Of a stretch of 64,000 nucleotides of DNA, positions 16,729 through 25,593 are shown one piece after another. The stretch is from JAFGVL01 sp963663245 (GTDB taxonomy: Bacteria; Bacteroidota; Bacteroidia; Bacteroidales; Paludibacteraceae). Both the position numbers and the translations under genes were made by a program. The notes under the pieces were generated by a model. That model ran no database searches, was not told the origin of the DNA, and saw only the letters and a program-made list of their open reading frames with translations. The stretch lies in assembly GCA_963663245.1 (NCBI GenBank), contig OY760143.1:806001-870000 (forward strand). The letters are read 5' to 3'. Numbering within the stretch: position 1 is the first letter of the stretch; every line of letters begins with the position of its first letter.

Positions 16729-18567
16729 ATGAAAAGTTTCACTTTACTTTTTAGAAGATTTTTACCTACATATAAGAAATATGTGGTGCTAAATATTTTA
16801 TGCCATTTATTCTCAACCATATTTAGTCTATTTTCTTTTGCTACAATTATTCCTATTCTTCAAATATTATTTGGGATAAGTACAGAAAAACATCTATATA
16901 TTGAGTGGACATGGGCTGATAGTATAGGTGACATTGGAGCAGCTTTACAGAGTAATGTAATGTATTCTATAGAACACCTAATTGAAGTTCAAGGAGCTAG
17001 TATGGCACTTCTTCTTTTAGGAGTATTTCTAATAGTAATGACGCTTTTTAAAGTCGGATTTCAATATTTAGCCGGGTTTTTTATGACACCTATTCAATTT
17101 GGAGTTCTAAGAGATTTGCGTCGCGATCTATTTAAAAAAATCTTAACACTTCCTTTAGCTTTCTTTTCAGAAGAACGTAAAGGTGATGTGCTTTCTAGAA
17201 TGACTGTTGATGTTGCTGAAATAGGAGTGTCTATAATGAGCTCATTAGATATTCTCTTTAAGAATCCAATTATGATTGTTATTTATATTGGAGTAATGTT
17301 TGGTATCAGTTGGGAGCTGACTTTATTTGTTTCAGTTTTACTCCCTATAAGTGGTTATATTATTGGTAAAATTGGAAAATCATTAAAACGAAAATCATTA
17401 TTAGGGCAGAATCAAACGGGAGACCTGTTAACTCAAATTGAAGAATCTTTAGGTGGACTGCGTGTAGTGAAAGCATTTAATGCAGAGAAAAAATTAGAAG
17501 CTAGGTTTGGGAATCTGAATGAAACTGTACGTAGAACTTTTAATAGGATAAATCGCAAATATATATCTGCACATCCAGTAAGTGAGTTTTTGGGAACTGT
17601 TACGATTGTAATATTATTATGGTACGGAGGAACTTTGATTTTAAATGAGGATACTAGTATTTCCGCCCCTACGTTTATATATTATTTGATTATTTTCTAT
17701 AGTATAATCCAGCCTGCAAAAGATATCTCTAGAGCTACTTTTACTATTCAAAAAGGCTTAGCATCTCTAGAAAGAGTTGATGTGTTATTGAAGGCTAAGA
17801 ATGAGATTGAAGAGAAAAATAACCCAATAGAATTAAGTTCATTTGAGAAAGAAGTTTCTTTTAATAATGTTTCTTTTAAATATACAAATGAATGGGTTTT
17901 GAAAGATATTAATCTTACTGTTGCTAAGGGACAAACAATTGCTTTAGTAGGTCAGTCTGGTTCAGGGAAATCTACTATGGTAGATTTAATTCCACGTTTT
18001 TATGATGTGCAAAAGGGTACTATTACTATTGATGGAGTTGATGTTAAAGATACGAGTCTGTTTGAGTTACGCTCATTAATGGGAAATGTAAACCAAGAAG
18101 CAATTTTATTTAATGATACCTTCTTTAATAATATTAGTTTTGGCGTTGAAAAAGCTACAATGGAAGAAGTTGTGTCTGCTGCTAAAATAGCTAATGCTCA
18201 CGACTTTATTAGCGCAACAGAAAATGGATATAATACAAATATAGGAGATAGGGGAGGAAAGCTTTCTGGTGGTCAGCGTCAACGAATTAGTATTGCACGA
18301 GCAATTCTGAAGAATCCGCCAATCCTTATTCTGGATGAAGCAACATCAGCATTAGATACAGAGTCTGAAAAATTTGTTCAAGAAGCTATTGAACATTTGA
18401 TGAAAACTAGGACTTCTATTGTAGTAGCACACCGTTTATCAACTATTAAAAAAGCGGATTTAATATGTGTTCTCCATGAAGGCGAAATTGTTGAGAGAGG
18501 TAAACATGATGAACTCATAAAGCTAAATGGCTATTATAAGCGCCTCTGCGATATGCAATCATTCTAG
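16729..18567 (+). CDS. MsbA-like ABC transporter, fused permease and ATPase
   Basis: Half-size ABC exporter of the lipid flippase type (MsbA-like, probably moving lipid A precursors or another lipid). The 612 residues have an N-terminal six-helix domain (about 1-335) and a nucleotide-binding domain with Walker A GQSGSGKST (408-416), Q-loop NQEAIL, signature LSGGQ (512-516), Walker B ILILDEATSALD and the AHRLST switch. Substrate is inferred from family only. Its 3' end overlaps a convergent minus-strand ORF by 53 bp. Confidence 0.88.
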   Translation: MKSFTLLFRRFLPTYKKYVVLNILCHLFSTIFSLFSFATIIPILQILFGISTEKHLYIEWTWADSIGDIGAALQSNVMYSIEHLIEVQGASMALLLLGVFLIVMTLFKVGFQYLAGFFMTPIQFGVLRDLRRDLFKKILTLPLAFFSEERKGDVLSRMTVDVAEIGVSIMSSLDILFKNPIMIVIYIGVMFGISWELTLFVSVLLPISGYIIGKIGKSLKRKSLLGQNQTGDLLTQIEESLGGLRVVKAFNAEKKLEARFGNLNETVRRTFNRINRKYISAHPVSEFLGTVTIVILLWYGGTLILNEDTSISAPTFIYYLIIFYSIIQPAKDISRATFTIQKGLASLERVDVLLKAKNEIEEKNNPIELSSFEKEVSFNNVSFKYTNEWVLKDINLTVAKGQTIALVGQSGSGKSTMVDLIPRFYDVQKGTITIDGVDVKDTSLFELRSLMGNVNQEAILFNDTFFNNISFGVEKATMEEVVSAAKIANAHDFISATENGYNTNIGDRGGKLSGGQRQRISIARAILKNPPILILDEATSALDTESEKFVQEAIEHLMKTRTSIVVAHRLSTIKKADLICVLHEGEIVERGKHDELIKLNGYYKRLCDMQSF

Positions 18568-18925
18568 GAATTATCACTCTTTTTCTAGTACTTAGTTTTT
18601 TATTAAGAACTGCGTGAAATCCACTTCTAAAAATTAACTTTCTATTTCCTTTTGCGACTTCATTTATGTGTTTTGCAACTTTAGAAAATAATAAATCAGT
18701 TGCTTTTTCTTTTATCTTGAGCACATTCTGCTCTGTTCTGTCGTCTGTTGCCCACAAATATGATTTTTCGAGTTGATTAACATACTTCTCAAGTTTTGTG
18801 TAAAAAACTTCGGATAGCTGCAGCTCTTCATTTTCGCTTATCTTAATTAAAATTAAGCGATACAATACTATTTTAGTAGGTGTATTGAAATGTAAGAAGT
18901 TGTAGGAAACCTTATATCTACTCAT
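18515..18925 (-). CDS. Unrecognised basic protein, 3' end running into msbA
   Basis: From the ATG at 18925 (MSRYKVSYNF) the ORF encodes 136 residues, rich in Lys and predicted mainly helical, with no signal peptide or membrane helix. The last 17 or so codons lie antisense inside the end of the ABC exporter gene, which suggests that the natural stop was lost or the gene is truncated. A longer frame reaches 19015, but a terminator for the upstream gene (18966-19004) sits inside that extension, so 18925 is preferred. I do not recognise the family; it may be a degraded accessory gene. Confidence 0.5.
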   Translation of the reverse strand: MSRYKVSYNFLHFNTPTKIVLYRLILIKISENEELQLSEVFYTKLEKYVNQLEKSYLWATDDRTEQNVLKIKEKATDLLFSKVAKHINEVAKGNRKLIFRSGFHAVLNKKLSTRKRVIIPRMIAYRRGAYNSHLAL

Positions 18926-18965
18926 ATTATTAAGTTTTATAATATGTGAAAGCTTTATTGATGAA

Positions 18966-19006
18966 AAATCATGCTCCTGTTGATTAAAACAAAGAGCATG
19001 ATTTAT
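18966..19006 (-). terminator. Terminator for the upstream unrecognised minus-strand gene
   Basis: An 11-bp perfect inverted repeat (AAATCATGCTC at 18966-18976, GAGCATGATTT at 18994-19004). On the minus strand it is followed by TTTTTCATC. Confidence 0.7.
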
Positions 19007-19081
19007 GGTCACCAAACCAAACTATAAAAACTATCTCGTGAGATTGCTTCTAAAAGTTTTTTTAATATTATAGTAGCACTA

Positions 19082-19417
19082 CTATCTAATTTCCATTGTT
19101 GTTTCTGTAATATACCTCATCAAGAATATTCTTGTGTAGTCTCTTACACAATATCCTCTATTCCAATGAAATTCATAAGTTGATTCTTTAATTGTTTTTA
19201 CAACCTTATCTTCACCTCCTTGTGTGTGTAAAACTATTATGTCTCCTTTTTTTAGCTCTTTGATAGGAAACCTATAGCTGTTTCTTGAGTCTTTTGTTTT
19301 GCTTTGAGCTGTTGATATAAGATAATTTCCTATGTTGCAGTCTTCTAAAACATCTAGTACGATTTTTTCAGAATTATAAATCCCATTATTTATAATTCCT
19401 CTAACTTCAATTTTCAT
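19082..19417 (-). CDS. Unrecognised small protein (111 residues)
   Basis: The ATG at 19417 gives MKIEVRGIINNGIYNSEKIV and a soluble 111-residue protein with a beta-rich middle (FPIKELKKGDIIVLHTQGG) that resembles a small barrel fold, and a C-terminal FHWNRGYCVRDYTRIFLMR segment. It has no signal peptide. It stands alone, with its own terminator, in a low-density stretch between the ABC exporter and the oxoamine synthase, so it looks like accessory DNA. No function can be assigned. Confidence 0.6.
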   Translation of the reverse strand: MKIEVRGIINNGIYNSEKIVLDVLEDCNIGNYLISTAQSKTKDSRNSYRFPIKELKKGDIIVLHTQGGEDKVVKTIKESTYEFHWNRGYCVRDYTRIFLMRYITETTMEIR

Positions 19418-19619
19418 CTTCTTTTTTCTTTTTGGTTGGAAGTTTTCAACAATGAATCTTACTCGTATATTCAGAAACTTTGTAAAAACTGGTGTAAATA
19501 TAGAACTTAATTAGTTTCTATCTGTTAGTAATCGCCATTTAAACACTTAAAAGATGTTAATAAGCGTGAATTAGACATCATTTTAACAAAAATACTTAAG
19601 AACTATCCAGTTTCTAAAA

Positions 19620-19627
19620 TATATTTG
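19620..19627 (+). promoter_or_regulatory. Putative -7 box (TATATTTG) for the oxoamine synthase gene
   Basis: Exact TAnnTTTG match 34 bp upstream of the ATG at 19662. No clear -33 box. The preceding 200 bp hold nothing else that I can identify. Confidence 0.4.
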
Positions 19628-19661
19628 TCTATTATATATTAATTATTAATACGATTATATT

Positions 19662-20936
19662 ATGAAATCAAATTTTTACACTTTGTGTGACTTTGTTAAT
19701 AAGGATTGCTCTTTACAGGAAAGAGTTCGTCTTTTTGATGAGCAGTATTTGACTCAGTTTAATGATGAAAAGTTGATGGGTGGTTGGATTAGCTCAATAG
19801 GTCCTATTGATACAGAAATGCGTATTGTTGATAATTATGGAGAAGAAAGAACAGTCATCAGCTTTGTGTCAAATAATTACTTAGGATACAGTAAAAATAA
19901 AGAAGTTATAGCTGCAGGAGTAAAGGCTATTGAAGAGTATGGGTGTGGTATGGGTGCTGCTCCATGTATCGGTGGTTTTGCTGATATTCAAAAAGAATTA
20001 GAACATCAGCTTGCTGCATTTTTACACTGTGAGGATTCTCTAGTTTTTTCTGCAGGTTTTAATGCAAACTGTGGTCCTTTGTTGGTTATGCTTAGAGAGT
20101 GCGATATTGCTTTAGTAGATATGTATGCTCATTCAAGTATTTTTGAAGGATTATATAATACAAATACCAAATATATTAAGCATAATGATCCAATTTATTT
20201 AGATAAAACACTTGCATCTATAGATGATAAATATAGAACTAAAATGGTAATTGTTGACGGAGTATACTCACAAGATGGAGATATTGCTCCTTTAGCTGAA
20301 TTAGTGAAAGTATGTAAAAAGCATGGTGCTATGTTATGGGTTGATGATGCTCATGGTATTGGAGTTATTGGTGATACAGGTCGAGGAGCAGTTGAATATT
20401 ACGACGTTTTAGGACAAGTAGATATAATTACGGGTACTTTAAGTAAGTCTTTTGGGTCAGTAGGAGGTTTTATAGCAGGTTCACATTTAATGATTAATTT
20501 TTTAAGGTTTCACGCTAAACCAAATATTTTTTCGGCAGCGGCAACTCCTCAAACTTTAGTGTCAGCATTAAAATCTTTGGAATTAATTAAAAAGGAGCCA
20601 CAGGTTAGACTGAAAATACAAGAAAATGCTTCCTATTTTAAGGAAAAATTAATTGAACATGGTTTTGATATCGGGGTTAGTGAAACACAGATAGTTCCTG
20701 TTAAAGTAGGATGTGATCAGAAAACAGGTAAAGCAGCTCGACTCTTATTGGAAAAAGGTATTTATGTGGCAGCTATTATTTATCCAGGTGTTAAAAAGAA
20801 TGATGCTCGTTTGCGTTTTGGAATTTTAGCTACTCATACCAAAGAGCAACTAGATTATACAATTAACTCCTTAATAGAAGTTGATTGTATGCTTTCTGTT
20901 AGAAAGCATACAAATGAATGTGTGTGTAATATATAA
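19662..20936 (+). CDS. PLP-dependent alpha-oxoamine synthase family enzyme
   Basis: Member of the family that condenses an amino acid with an acyl-thioester (serine palmitoyltransferase, KBL, BioF, CqsA). The 424 residues show SFVSNNYLGYS (68-78), the DDAHG cofactor motif (228-232) and the Schiff-base Lys262 in TGTLSKSFG. The substrate-region phrase DMYAHSSIFEG (153-163) looks more like CqsA (AHxSLWEG type) than the NHASIxDG of KBL and SPT, but this is by eye. The C-terminus ends in a Cys-containing tail (NECVCNI). A TetR-type regulator follows 71 bp downstream. Possible products are a sphingoid or sulfonolipid base or a small signal; the sequence does not decide. Confidence 0.8.
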   Translation: MKSNFYTLCDFVNKDCSLQERVRLFDEQYLTQFNDEKLMGGWISSIGPIDTEMRIVDNYGEERTVISFVSNNYLGYSKNKEVIAAGVKAIEEYGCGMGAAPCIGGFADIQKELEHQLAAFLHCEDSLVFSAGFNANCGPLLVMLRECDIALVDMYAHSSIFEGLYNTNTKYIKHNDPIYLDKTLASIDDKYRTKMVIVDGVYSQDGDIAPLAELVKVCKKHGAMLWVDDAHGIGVIGDTGRGAVEYYDVLGQVDIITGTLSKSFGSVGGFIAGSHLMINFLRFHAKPNIFSAAATPQTLVSALKSLELIKKEPQVRLKIQENASYFKEKLIEHGFDIGVSETQIVPVKVGCDQKTGKAARLLLEKGIYVAAIIYPGVKKNDARLRFGILATHTKEQLDYTINSLIEVDCMLSVRKHTNECVCNI

Positions 20937-21007
20937 AAATTGTATATTTGATAATCTTCTTTTTTATAAAAGAGATATTAGATATTAAAATAGAAGAAGA
21001 ACTAATT

Positions 21008-21739
21008 ATGGAACGTAGACCTCGTAGAACACATAAAGAGCTGACAGAAGTCTTATTCGACTCAGTTGCAAGAATGTTGAGTGACCAAAAGTTTAGAGAA
21101 ATTGGAATAAATGATTTAGCAGATTTTGCCAAAATTGAAAAGAATTTCATTTATAAACATTATGGTGATATTGATGGTGTATTACGTGAGTATGTCAATA
21201 GAAATGATTATTGGGGTAAAACAGGTTTAGCCCCAGAAACACTTGAACACATTACGCCTAAAGAATTATTTAATGTGTTATTAAATGGTTTGTATCAGGG
21301 TTTTAGTGAAAGTATCGATTTTCAGAATATTATTAGGTGGGAAATTGCTTCCTCTAATGAGTATGTAAGACAGAATGCCAGAGATCGAGAGATTGAGGCG
21401 ACACCCCTAACTTTATTTGCGAATCAGTATATGAGATTACATCCAGATAAGGATATTCCTTGTCTTTTTGCAATGATGTCTGCTAGTATTTATTATTTAA
21501 TCCTGCATAAAAATATTTCAACTTTTGTAGGTTTAGATTTTTCAGAAAAGAACCAAGCAGATAGAATGTTAGGTGTGATAAATAATATTGCAGAATATTA
21601 TTTTGAGGATCATGTAAAAACAAAAAATGTTATTTCTAGATTGTTAGAAAGGAATATTCCTGTTGATGAGATTGCTACTATACTGGATATGTCAAAAGAG
21701 AAAGTAGAGCTTTTAATAAGTTCGATTGATAATAAATAG
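21008..21739 (+). CDS. TetR/AcrR-type transcriptional regulator
   Basis: The ATG at 21008 (MERRPRRTHKEL) gives 243 residues. The N-terminal helix-turn-helix is clear (about 26-60, FREIGINDLADFAKIEKNFIYKHYG in parts), followed by a helical ligand-binding domain. The C-terminus (about 210-240, IPVDEIATILDMSKEKVELL) looks like an extra helix-turn-helix-type segment as found in Rpn/transposase-like proteins, unusual for TetR. Likely regulates the adjacent oxoamine synthase, by position. Confidence 0.82.
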   Translation: MERRPRRTHKELTEVLFDSVARMLSDQKFREIGINDLADFAKIEKNFIYKHYGDIDGVLREYVNRNDYWGKTGLAPETLEHITPKELFNVLLNGLYQGFSESIDFQNIIRWEIASSNEYVRQNARDREIEATPLTLFANQYMRLHPDKDIPCLFAMMSASIYYLILHKNISTFVGLDFSEKNQADRMLGVINNIAEYYFEDHVKTKNVISRLLERNIPVDEIATILDMSKEKVELLISSIDNK

Positions 21740-21773
21740 TTTTATTATTGTAGATATTTTGCTTGTTATTATG

Positions 21774-21917
21774 ATGACAAAAGAGTATAATGCTAAGAAA
21801 AGGTCTATTACCATTATCATTGCAATTTTACTTACAGTATTATTGTCGTCTTGTGTGTGTAATTCTGGATATTGTAGAATGTGGAAAAAACCTGTAAGTT
21901 CAAGGATACTATATTAA
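21774..21917 (+). CDS. Small putative lipoprotein (47 residues)
   Basis: From the ATG at 21774 (or 21771) the product has a basic N-terminus, a hydrophobic stretch and a lipobox ILLTVLLSSC, then a short Cys-rich mature part (CVCNSGYCRMWKKPV). It lies 34 bp behind the regulator gene on the same strand. I do not recognise the family; a real gene is supported mainly by the well-formed lipoprotein signal. Confidence 0.5.
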   Translation: MTKEYNAKKRSITIIIAILLTVLLSSCVCNSGYCRMWKKPVSSRILY

Positions 21918-21982
21918 TAAATAAAAAGGATGTGTTGAGAATTGTAGTTTCTTAATGACTTATTTAAAATAACACAATCACT

Positions 21983-23140
21983 TTATTTCTTCTCATTATA
22001 TAGTAAGTATTTTTCTCTAGTTTTTTTGTATCTTTTTAAATCACCTTCCCATGATTGTCGAATGTCAGCTTCCGTTAATTCCTCTAATAGCTGAAGTCGT
22101 AATAAATCCGTTCCTGCTAATTTATCAAAAAAGTTTTTTCTTGTAAAAAATTGTTCTTTTAGATTTGATATTTTTAAAAACTTAGTAATATATACTAAGT
22201 TTAAGCCATCTTTTACATTCTCTTTTGTAAGGTTTAGTCCATAGCACAACTTCTCTTTGTGTAATGGATTAGAGGCCATTCCAACTGTGCTTTTAGGAGT
22301 GAAGTTAAATTGGCCATATTTTTTATCTGGATAGCCAATTATTTGGAAAGGTTTATCTGTTCCTCTTCCTACACTAATATCAGTGCCTTCAAATAAACAA
22401 AGTGAAGGATATAGCTTAATAGACTGGTCATTTGGTAAGTTTGGAGAAGGTTTAATAGGTAAAGAGTAAGCTTGTTTATGATTCCATCCCTTTACAGGGA
22501 TAACCTTTAATTTGCATTCTAAACCGTTTTTAAGCCATCTTTCTCCATTAATCATAAGAGCTAATTCTCCTACTGTACATCCATGTAGAACTGGGATAGG
22601 GTGCATTCCAACGAAAGATCTAAACTTATTGTCTATTAATACAGGTCCATCTACGTAATCGTTTGGGTTTGGCCTGTCAAGAATAATTAATGATTTGTTA
22701 CTTTCAGCACACGACTCCATCACATAGTGCATTGTACTTATGTATGTGTAGAACCTAGCACCAACATCTTGAATGTCAAAAATCACTATATCAATATCAC
22801 TCAACTGTTCAGTACTTGGTTTTTTATTTTTTCCATAAATTGATATGAGAGGGATGCCTGTTTTATGGTCAATTGTATTGTCAACTTTCTCTCCAGCATC
22901 AGCTGTTCCCCTAAACCCATGTTCAGGAGCAAAAACTTTTTTCACATTAAAACCTTCATTTACTAGAACGTCAAGTAAATGAAGGTTATGTATCATTGAA
23001 GTTTGATTTACAACTAATGCGATATTTTTCCCTTTTATTGTTGGGAAATATTCTTCTGTTTGTTCTGCACCCACTTTAATTTGAGCACTTAAACTTAGTA
23101 AACAAAAAGAAAATAGAAGTATGTGTATAGCTCTTTTCAT
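21983..23140 (-). CDS. namZ: Exo-beta-N-acetylmuramidase NamZ (DUF1343)
   Basis: DUF1343 proteins are exo-beta-N-acetylmuramidases that release terminal MurNAc from peptidoglycan fragments; this links to muropeptide recycling. The 385 residues have a signal peptide (1-19, SLSAQ), then the family blocks VVNQTSM, APEHGFRG, FDIQDVGARFYTYI, DRPNPN, HPIPVLHGCTVGELA, SPNLP and FEGTDISVGRGT. Full length. Transcribed alone and divergent from the HD-domain gene. Confidence 0.88.
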   Translation of the reverse strand: MKRAIHILLFSFCLLSLSAQIKVGAEQTEEYFPTIKGKNIALVVNQTSMIHNLHLLDVLVNEGFNVKKVFAPEHGFRGTADAGEKVDNTIDHKTGIPLISIYGKNKKPSTEQLSDIDIVIFDIQDVGARFYTYISTMHYVMESCAESNKSLIILDRPNPNDYVDGPVLIDNKFRSFVGMHPIPVLHGCTVGELALMINGERWLKNGLECKLKVIPVKGWNHKQAYSLPIKPSPNLPNDQSIKLYPSLCLFEGTDISVGRGTDKPFQIIGYPDKKYGQFNFTPKSTVGMASNPLHKEKLCYGLNLTKENVKDGLNLVYITKFLKISNLKEQFFTRKNFFDKLAGTDLLRLQLLEELTEADIRQSWEGDLKRYKKTREKYLLYNEKK

Positions 23141-23151
23141 ATTTAGACAAT

Positions 23152-23159
23152 CAAAAATA
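23152..23159 (-). promoter_or_regulatory. Possible -7 box (TATTTTTG) for namZ
   Basis: Exact TAnnTTTG match on the minus strand but only 11 bp from the ATG, which would give a very short leader. Confidence 0.2.
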
Positions 23160-23197
23160 CATTTTTTTTCTTTCTTTGTATAAGAAAATCAGAGACA

Positions 23198-23737
23198 ATG
23201 AATCCTATATCAATCATTGAGAAATATTATTCTCCCAATAGCAAAGCTTATACCATACTCCTTAGTCATGGCAGATCTGTTGCTAATAAGTGCCTTGAGA
23301 TTATAAAGAACAAGCCCTCTTTAAATCTTGATGTGGCATTTGTTGAAGAAGCTGCAATACTACATGATATAGGTATGTATATGACTAATGCTCCAATAAT
23401 AGACTGTCACGGTAAGTACCCTTATATTTCTCATGGTTATTTAGGCGCTATTTTATTAAATGCTGAAGGGTATCTGAAACATGCTCTTGTTGCGGAAAGG
23501 CACACAGGAACTGGTATTTCATTAGAGCAAATTAAATTGCAAGAACTTCCTTTGCCTCAAAAGGATATGTTACCTATATCGTTAGAAGAACAGTTAATTT
23601 GTTTCGCCGATAAATTTTTTTCCAAAACTAAGCTTGATAAAGAGAAATCTATTGAGCAGGTACAGATGTCATTGCGTAAGATAAGTGATAAATCAGTTCA
23701 GCAATTTGATTCATGGTGTAATTTTTTCCTAATTTAA
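23198..23737 (+). CDS. HD-domain phosphohydrolase
   Basis: Metal-dependent phosphohydrolase of the HD superfamily, probably acting on a nucleotide. The 179 residues contain the ordered metal ligands: His in LLSHGRSVANK (about 25), His-Asp in AAILHDIGM (about 54-55), further His at CHGKYPYISHG and AERHTG, and a final Asp in CFADKFF. Substrate unknown. It ends at a terminator shared with the convergent tsf gene. Confidence 0.85.
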   Translation: MNPISIIEKYYSPNSKAYTILLSHGRSVANKCLEIIKNKPSLNLDVAFVEEAAILHDIGMYMTNAPIIDCHGKYPYISHGYLGAILLNAEGYLKHALVAERHTGTGISLEQIKLQELPLPQKDMLPISLEEQLICFADKFFSKTKLDKEKSIEQVQMSLRKISDKSVQQFDSWCNFFLI

Positions 23738-23741
23738 ATGT

Positions 23742-23776
23742 AAAAAAAAGAGGGTGCTATATGCACCCTCTTTTAG
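23742..23776. terminator. Bidirectional terminator between the HD gene and tsf
   Basis: Stem AAAGAGGGTGC/GCACCCTCTTT with a 5-base loop, flanked by an A run and a short T run. Confidence 0.9.
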
Positions 23777-23794
23777 ATATATTATCAATAATAA

Positions 23795-24613
23795 TTATTC
23801 TTGATTCAATGTAACACGTTTAAATCCTGTTGCCGAAACATTATTTTGTTTTAGATATTGAGCGATTGTTATTTTTGCATCTTTAACAAAAGCTTGTTCA
23901 ACTAAAGTCGATTCTTGATAGAATTTATTTAGACGTCCTTCTGCAATTTTATCCAAAATATTTTCTGGTTTACCTTCTTGACGAGCTTTTTCTTTGCCAA
24001 TTTCTAATTCTTTTTGAATAATATCTGCTGGTACTGAATCTCTATTCAAAGAAACTGGATTCATAGCAGCAGCTTGCATAGCAATATCTCTTCCAACTTG
24101 AAAATCAACGCTCTCTTCTGCAAAAGCAATAATAGTTGCTAACTTATTTCCGGGGTGGATATATGCTGAAGTTGCTGCAGCATTTAAGATTTCAAAAAAA
24201 CCTAACTCCATTTTTTCACCTGTAATTCCTGATCTTTCAGCAATTAAGTCATTTACTGTAGTTCCGTCAATATTTAGTGTTCCTACTTCTTCTAGTGAGG
24301 TCGATTTGTTCTCTATCGCTGCATCAAGGATAGATTGAGTCATAGCAATAAAATCAACATTTTTTGCAACAAAATCTGTTTCACATTTAACTGCAACAAT
24401 TGCTGCAGTGCCACCATTTGCTGTAGCTAATACACAACCTTCAGAGGCATCACGATCACTTCTTTTTGCTGCTATTGCTTGTCCTCTTTTTCGAATAGTT
24501 TCTACTGCTTTGTCAAAATCTCCATTTGCTTCATTTAAAGCGTTTTTACAATCCATCATACCAGCACCTGTCATTGTGCGTAATTTGGATATATCAGCCA
24601 TTGTAACTGCCAT
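23795..24613 (-). CDS. tsf: Elongation factor Ts
   Basis: Nucleotide exchange factor for EF-Tu. The 272 residues begin with the UBA-like N-terminal domain (KLRTMTGAGMMDCKNALNEA, split) and the conserved GDFDKAVETIRKRG, followed by the core CETDFVAKN. The C-terminal QNNVSATGFKRVTL is divergent as usual in this phylum. Last gene of rplM-rpsI-rpsB-tsf. Confidence 0.97.
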   Translation of the reverse strand: MAVTMADISKLRTMTGAGMMDCKNALNEANGDFDKAVETIRKRGQAIAAKRSDRDASEGCVLATANGGTAAIVAVKCETDFVAKNVDFIAMTQSILDAAIENKSTSLEEVGTLNIDGTTVNDLIAERSGITGEKMELGFFEILNAAATSAYIHPGNKLATIIAFAEESVDFQVGRDIAMQAAAMNPVSLNRDSVPADIIQKELEIGKEKARQEGKPENILDKIAEGRLNKFYQESTLVEQAFVKDAKITIAQYLKQNNVSATGFKRVTLNQE

Positions 24614-24643
24614 AATAGTATATTTTAATTTGTTATTATTATC

Positions 24644-24692
24644 AAAAAAACGCTACAAACGAATAGTCGTAAAAGAGCATCTGTTTGTAGCG
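24644..24692 (-). terminator. Intercistronic terminator/attenuator between rpsB and tsf
   Basis: A 10-bp perfect stem (CGCTACAAAC at 24651-24660, GTTTGTAGCG at 24683-24692) with a 22-base loop, followed on the minus strand by a run of seven T. It lies between two genes that are always co-expressed, so it probably gives partial termination or processing. Confidence 0.75.
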
Positions 24693-24712
24693 CAATATTT
24701 TTAGAGAATCAA

Positions 24713-25549
24713 TTATTTTTCTGTCTCTTTAACAACTTTCGAATCAGCGATTACGGCTTCATCTTCTTTTTTAATTCTTTTAAGTCTGGGTTTCTTTTCT
24801 TTAGGAGCTTCTTCAGATCCAGCTGCTTTAGCTGCTGCAGAATCACCTTTGTCTTTGTCTGCTTTTCTTTCACTTAATCCTTCATCAATTGAAGCAATCA
24901 TAACTTTTAAGATAACATCAATTGATTTTGTTGCATCATCATTAGCTGGTATTACAAAATCAATTTCATTAGGGTTTGAATTAGTATCAACAATTCCAAA
25001 AACAGGAATACCTAAACGTTTTGCTTCTTTTACTGCTATGTTCTCTTTCATTACATCAATTACAAATAATGCAGATGGAAGTCTAGTTAAATCAGCAATA
25101 CTACCCAAAGTTTTTTCTAATTTAGCTCGTTGACGAGTAACTTGAAGTCTTTCTCTTTTTGACATATTGTCAAACGTACCGTCAGTAGCCATTTTATCAA
25201 TAGTAGTCATTTTCTTAACTGCCTTACGGATAGTAGGGAAGTTAGTTAACATACCACCAGCCCAACGCTCTGTAATATAAGGCATTTGAACTGTTGCAGC
25301 TTGTTCAGAAACGACTTCTTTAGCTTGTTTTTTTGTTGCAACAAAAAGGATTTTTTTTCCTGATTTTGCTATTTGTTTGATAGCAGCAGCTGCTTCATCA
25401 ATTTTGTTTACAGTTTTATGTAAATCAATAATATGAATCCCATTGCGCTCCATAAAAATATATTGAGACATTGCTGGGTTCCATTTTCTTTTTAGGTGTC
25501 CAAAATGACAACCTGCATCTAATAAATCTTGAAAATTTGTTTTTGACAT
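24713..25549 (-). CDS. rpsB: 30S ribosomal protein S2
   Basis: Small-subunit protein S2. The N-terminus DLLDAGCHFGHLKRKWNP and the blocks GIHIIDLHKTV, FVATKKQAKEVV, RWAGGMLTNFPTI and FGIVDTNSNP are diagnostic. The protein is 278 residues; the last 50 or so form a Lys/Glu/Ala-rich tail beyond the usual fold. Preceded by a structured 120-nt spacer. Confidence 0.98.
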   Translation of the reverse strand: MSKTNFQDLLDAGCHFGHLKRKWNPAMSQYIFMERNGIHIIDLHKTVNKIDEAAAAIKQIAKSGKKILFVATKKQAKEVVSEQAATVQMPYITERWAGGMLTNFPTIRKAVKKMTTIDKMATDGTFDNMSKRERLQVTRQRAKLEKTLGSIADLTRLPSALFVIDVMKENIAVKEAKRLGIPVFGIVDTNSNPNEIDFVIPANDDATKSIDVILKVMIASIDEGLSERKADKDKGDSAAAKAAGSEEAPKEKKPRLKRIKKEDEAVIADSKVVKETEK

Positions 25550-25593
25550 ATTCTTTTTTGTTTTTTCGTTTACATTCTTTTTCTAAATGAACC

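Noticed and set aside
19662..20936. Direct naming as serine palmitoyltransferase
   Set aside because: The catalytic core fits the wider family, but the N-terminal and substrate-region motifs do not clearly match SPT, so only the family is given.
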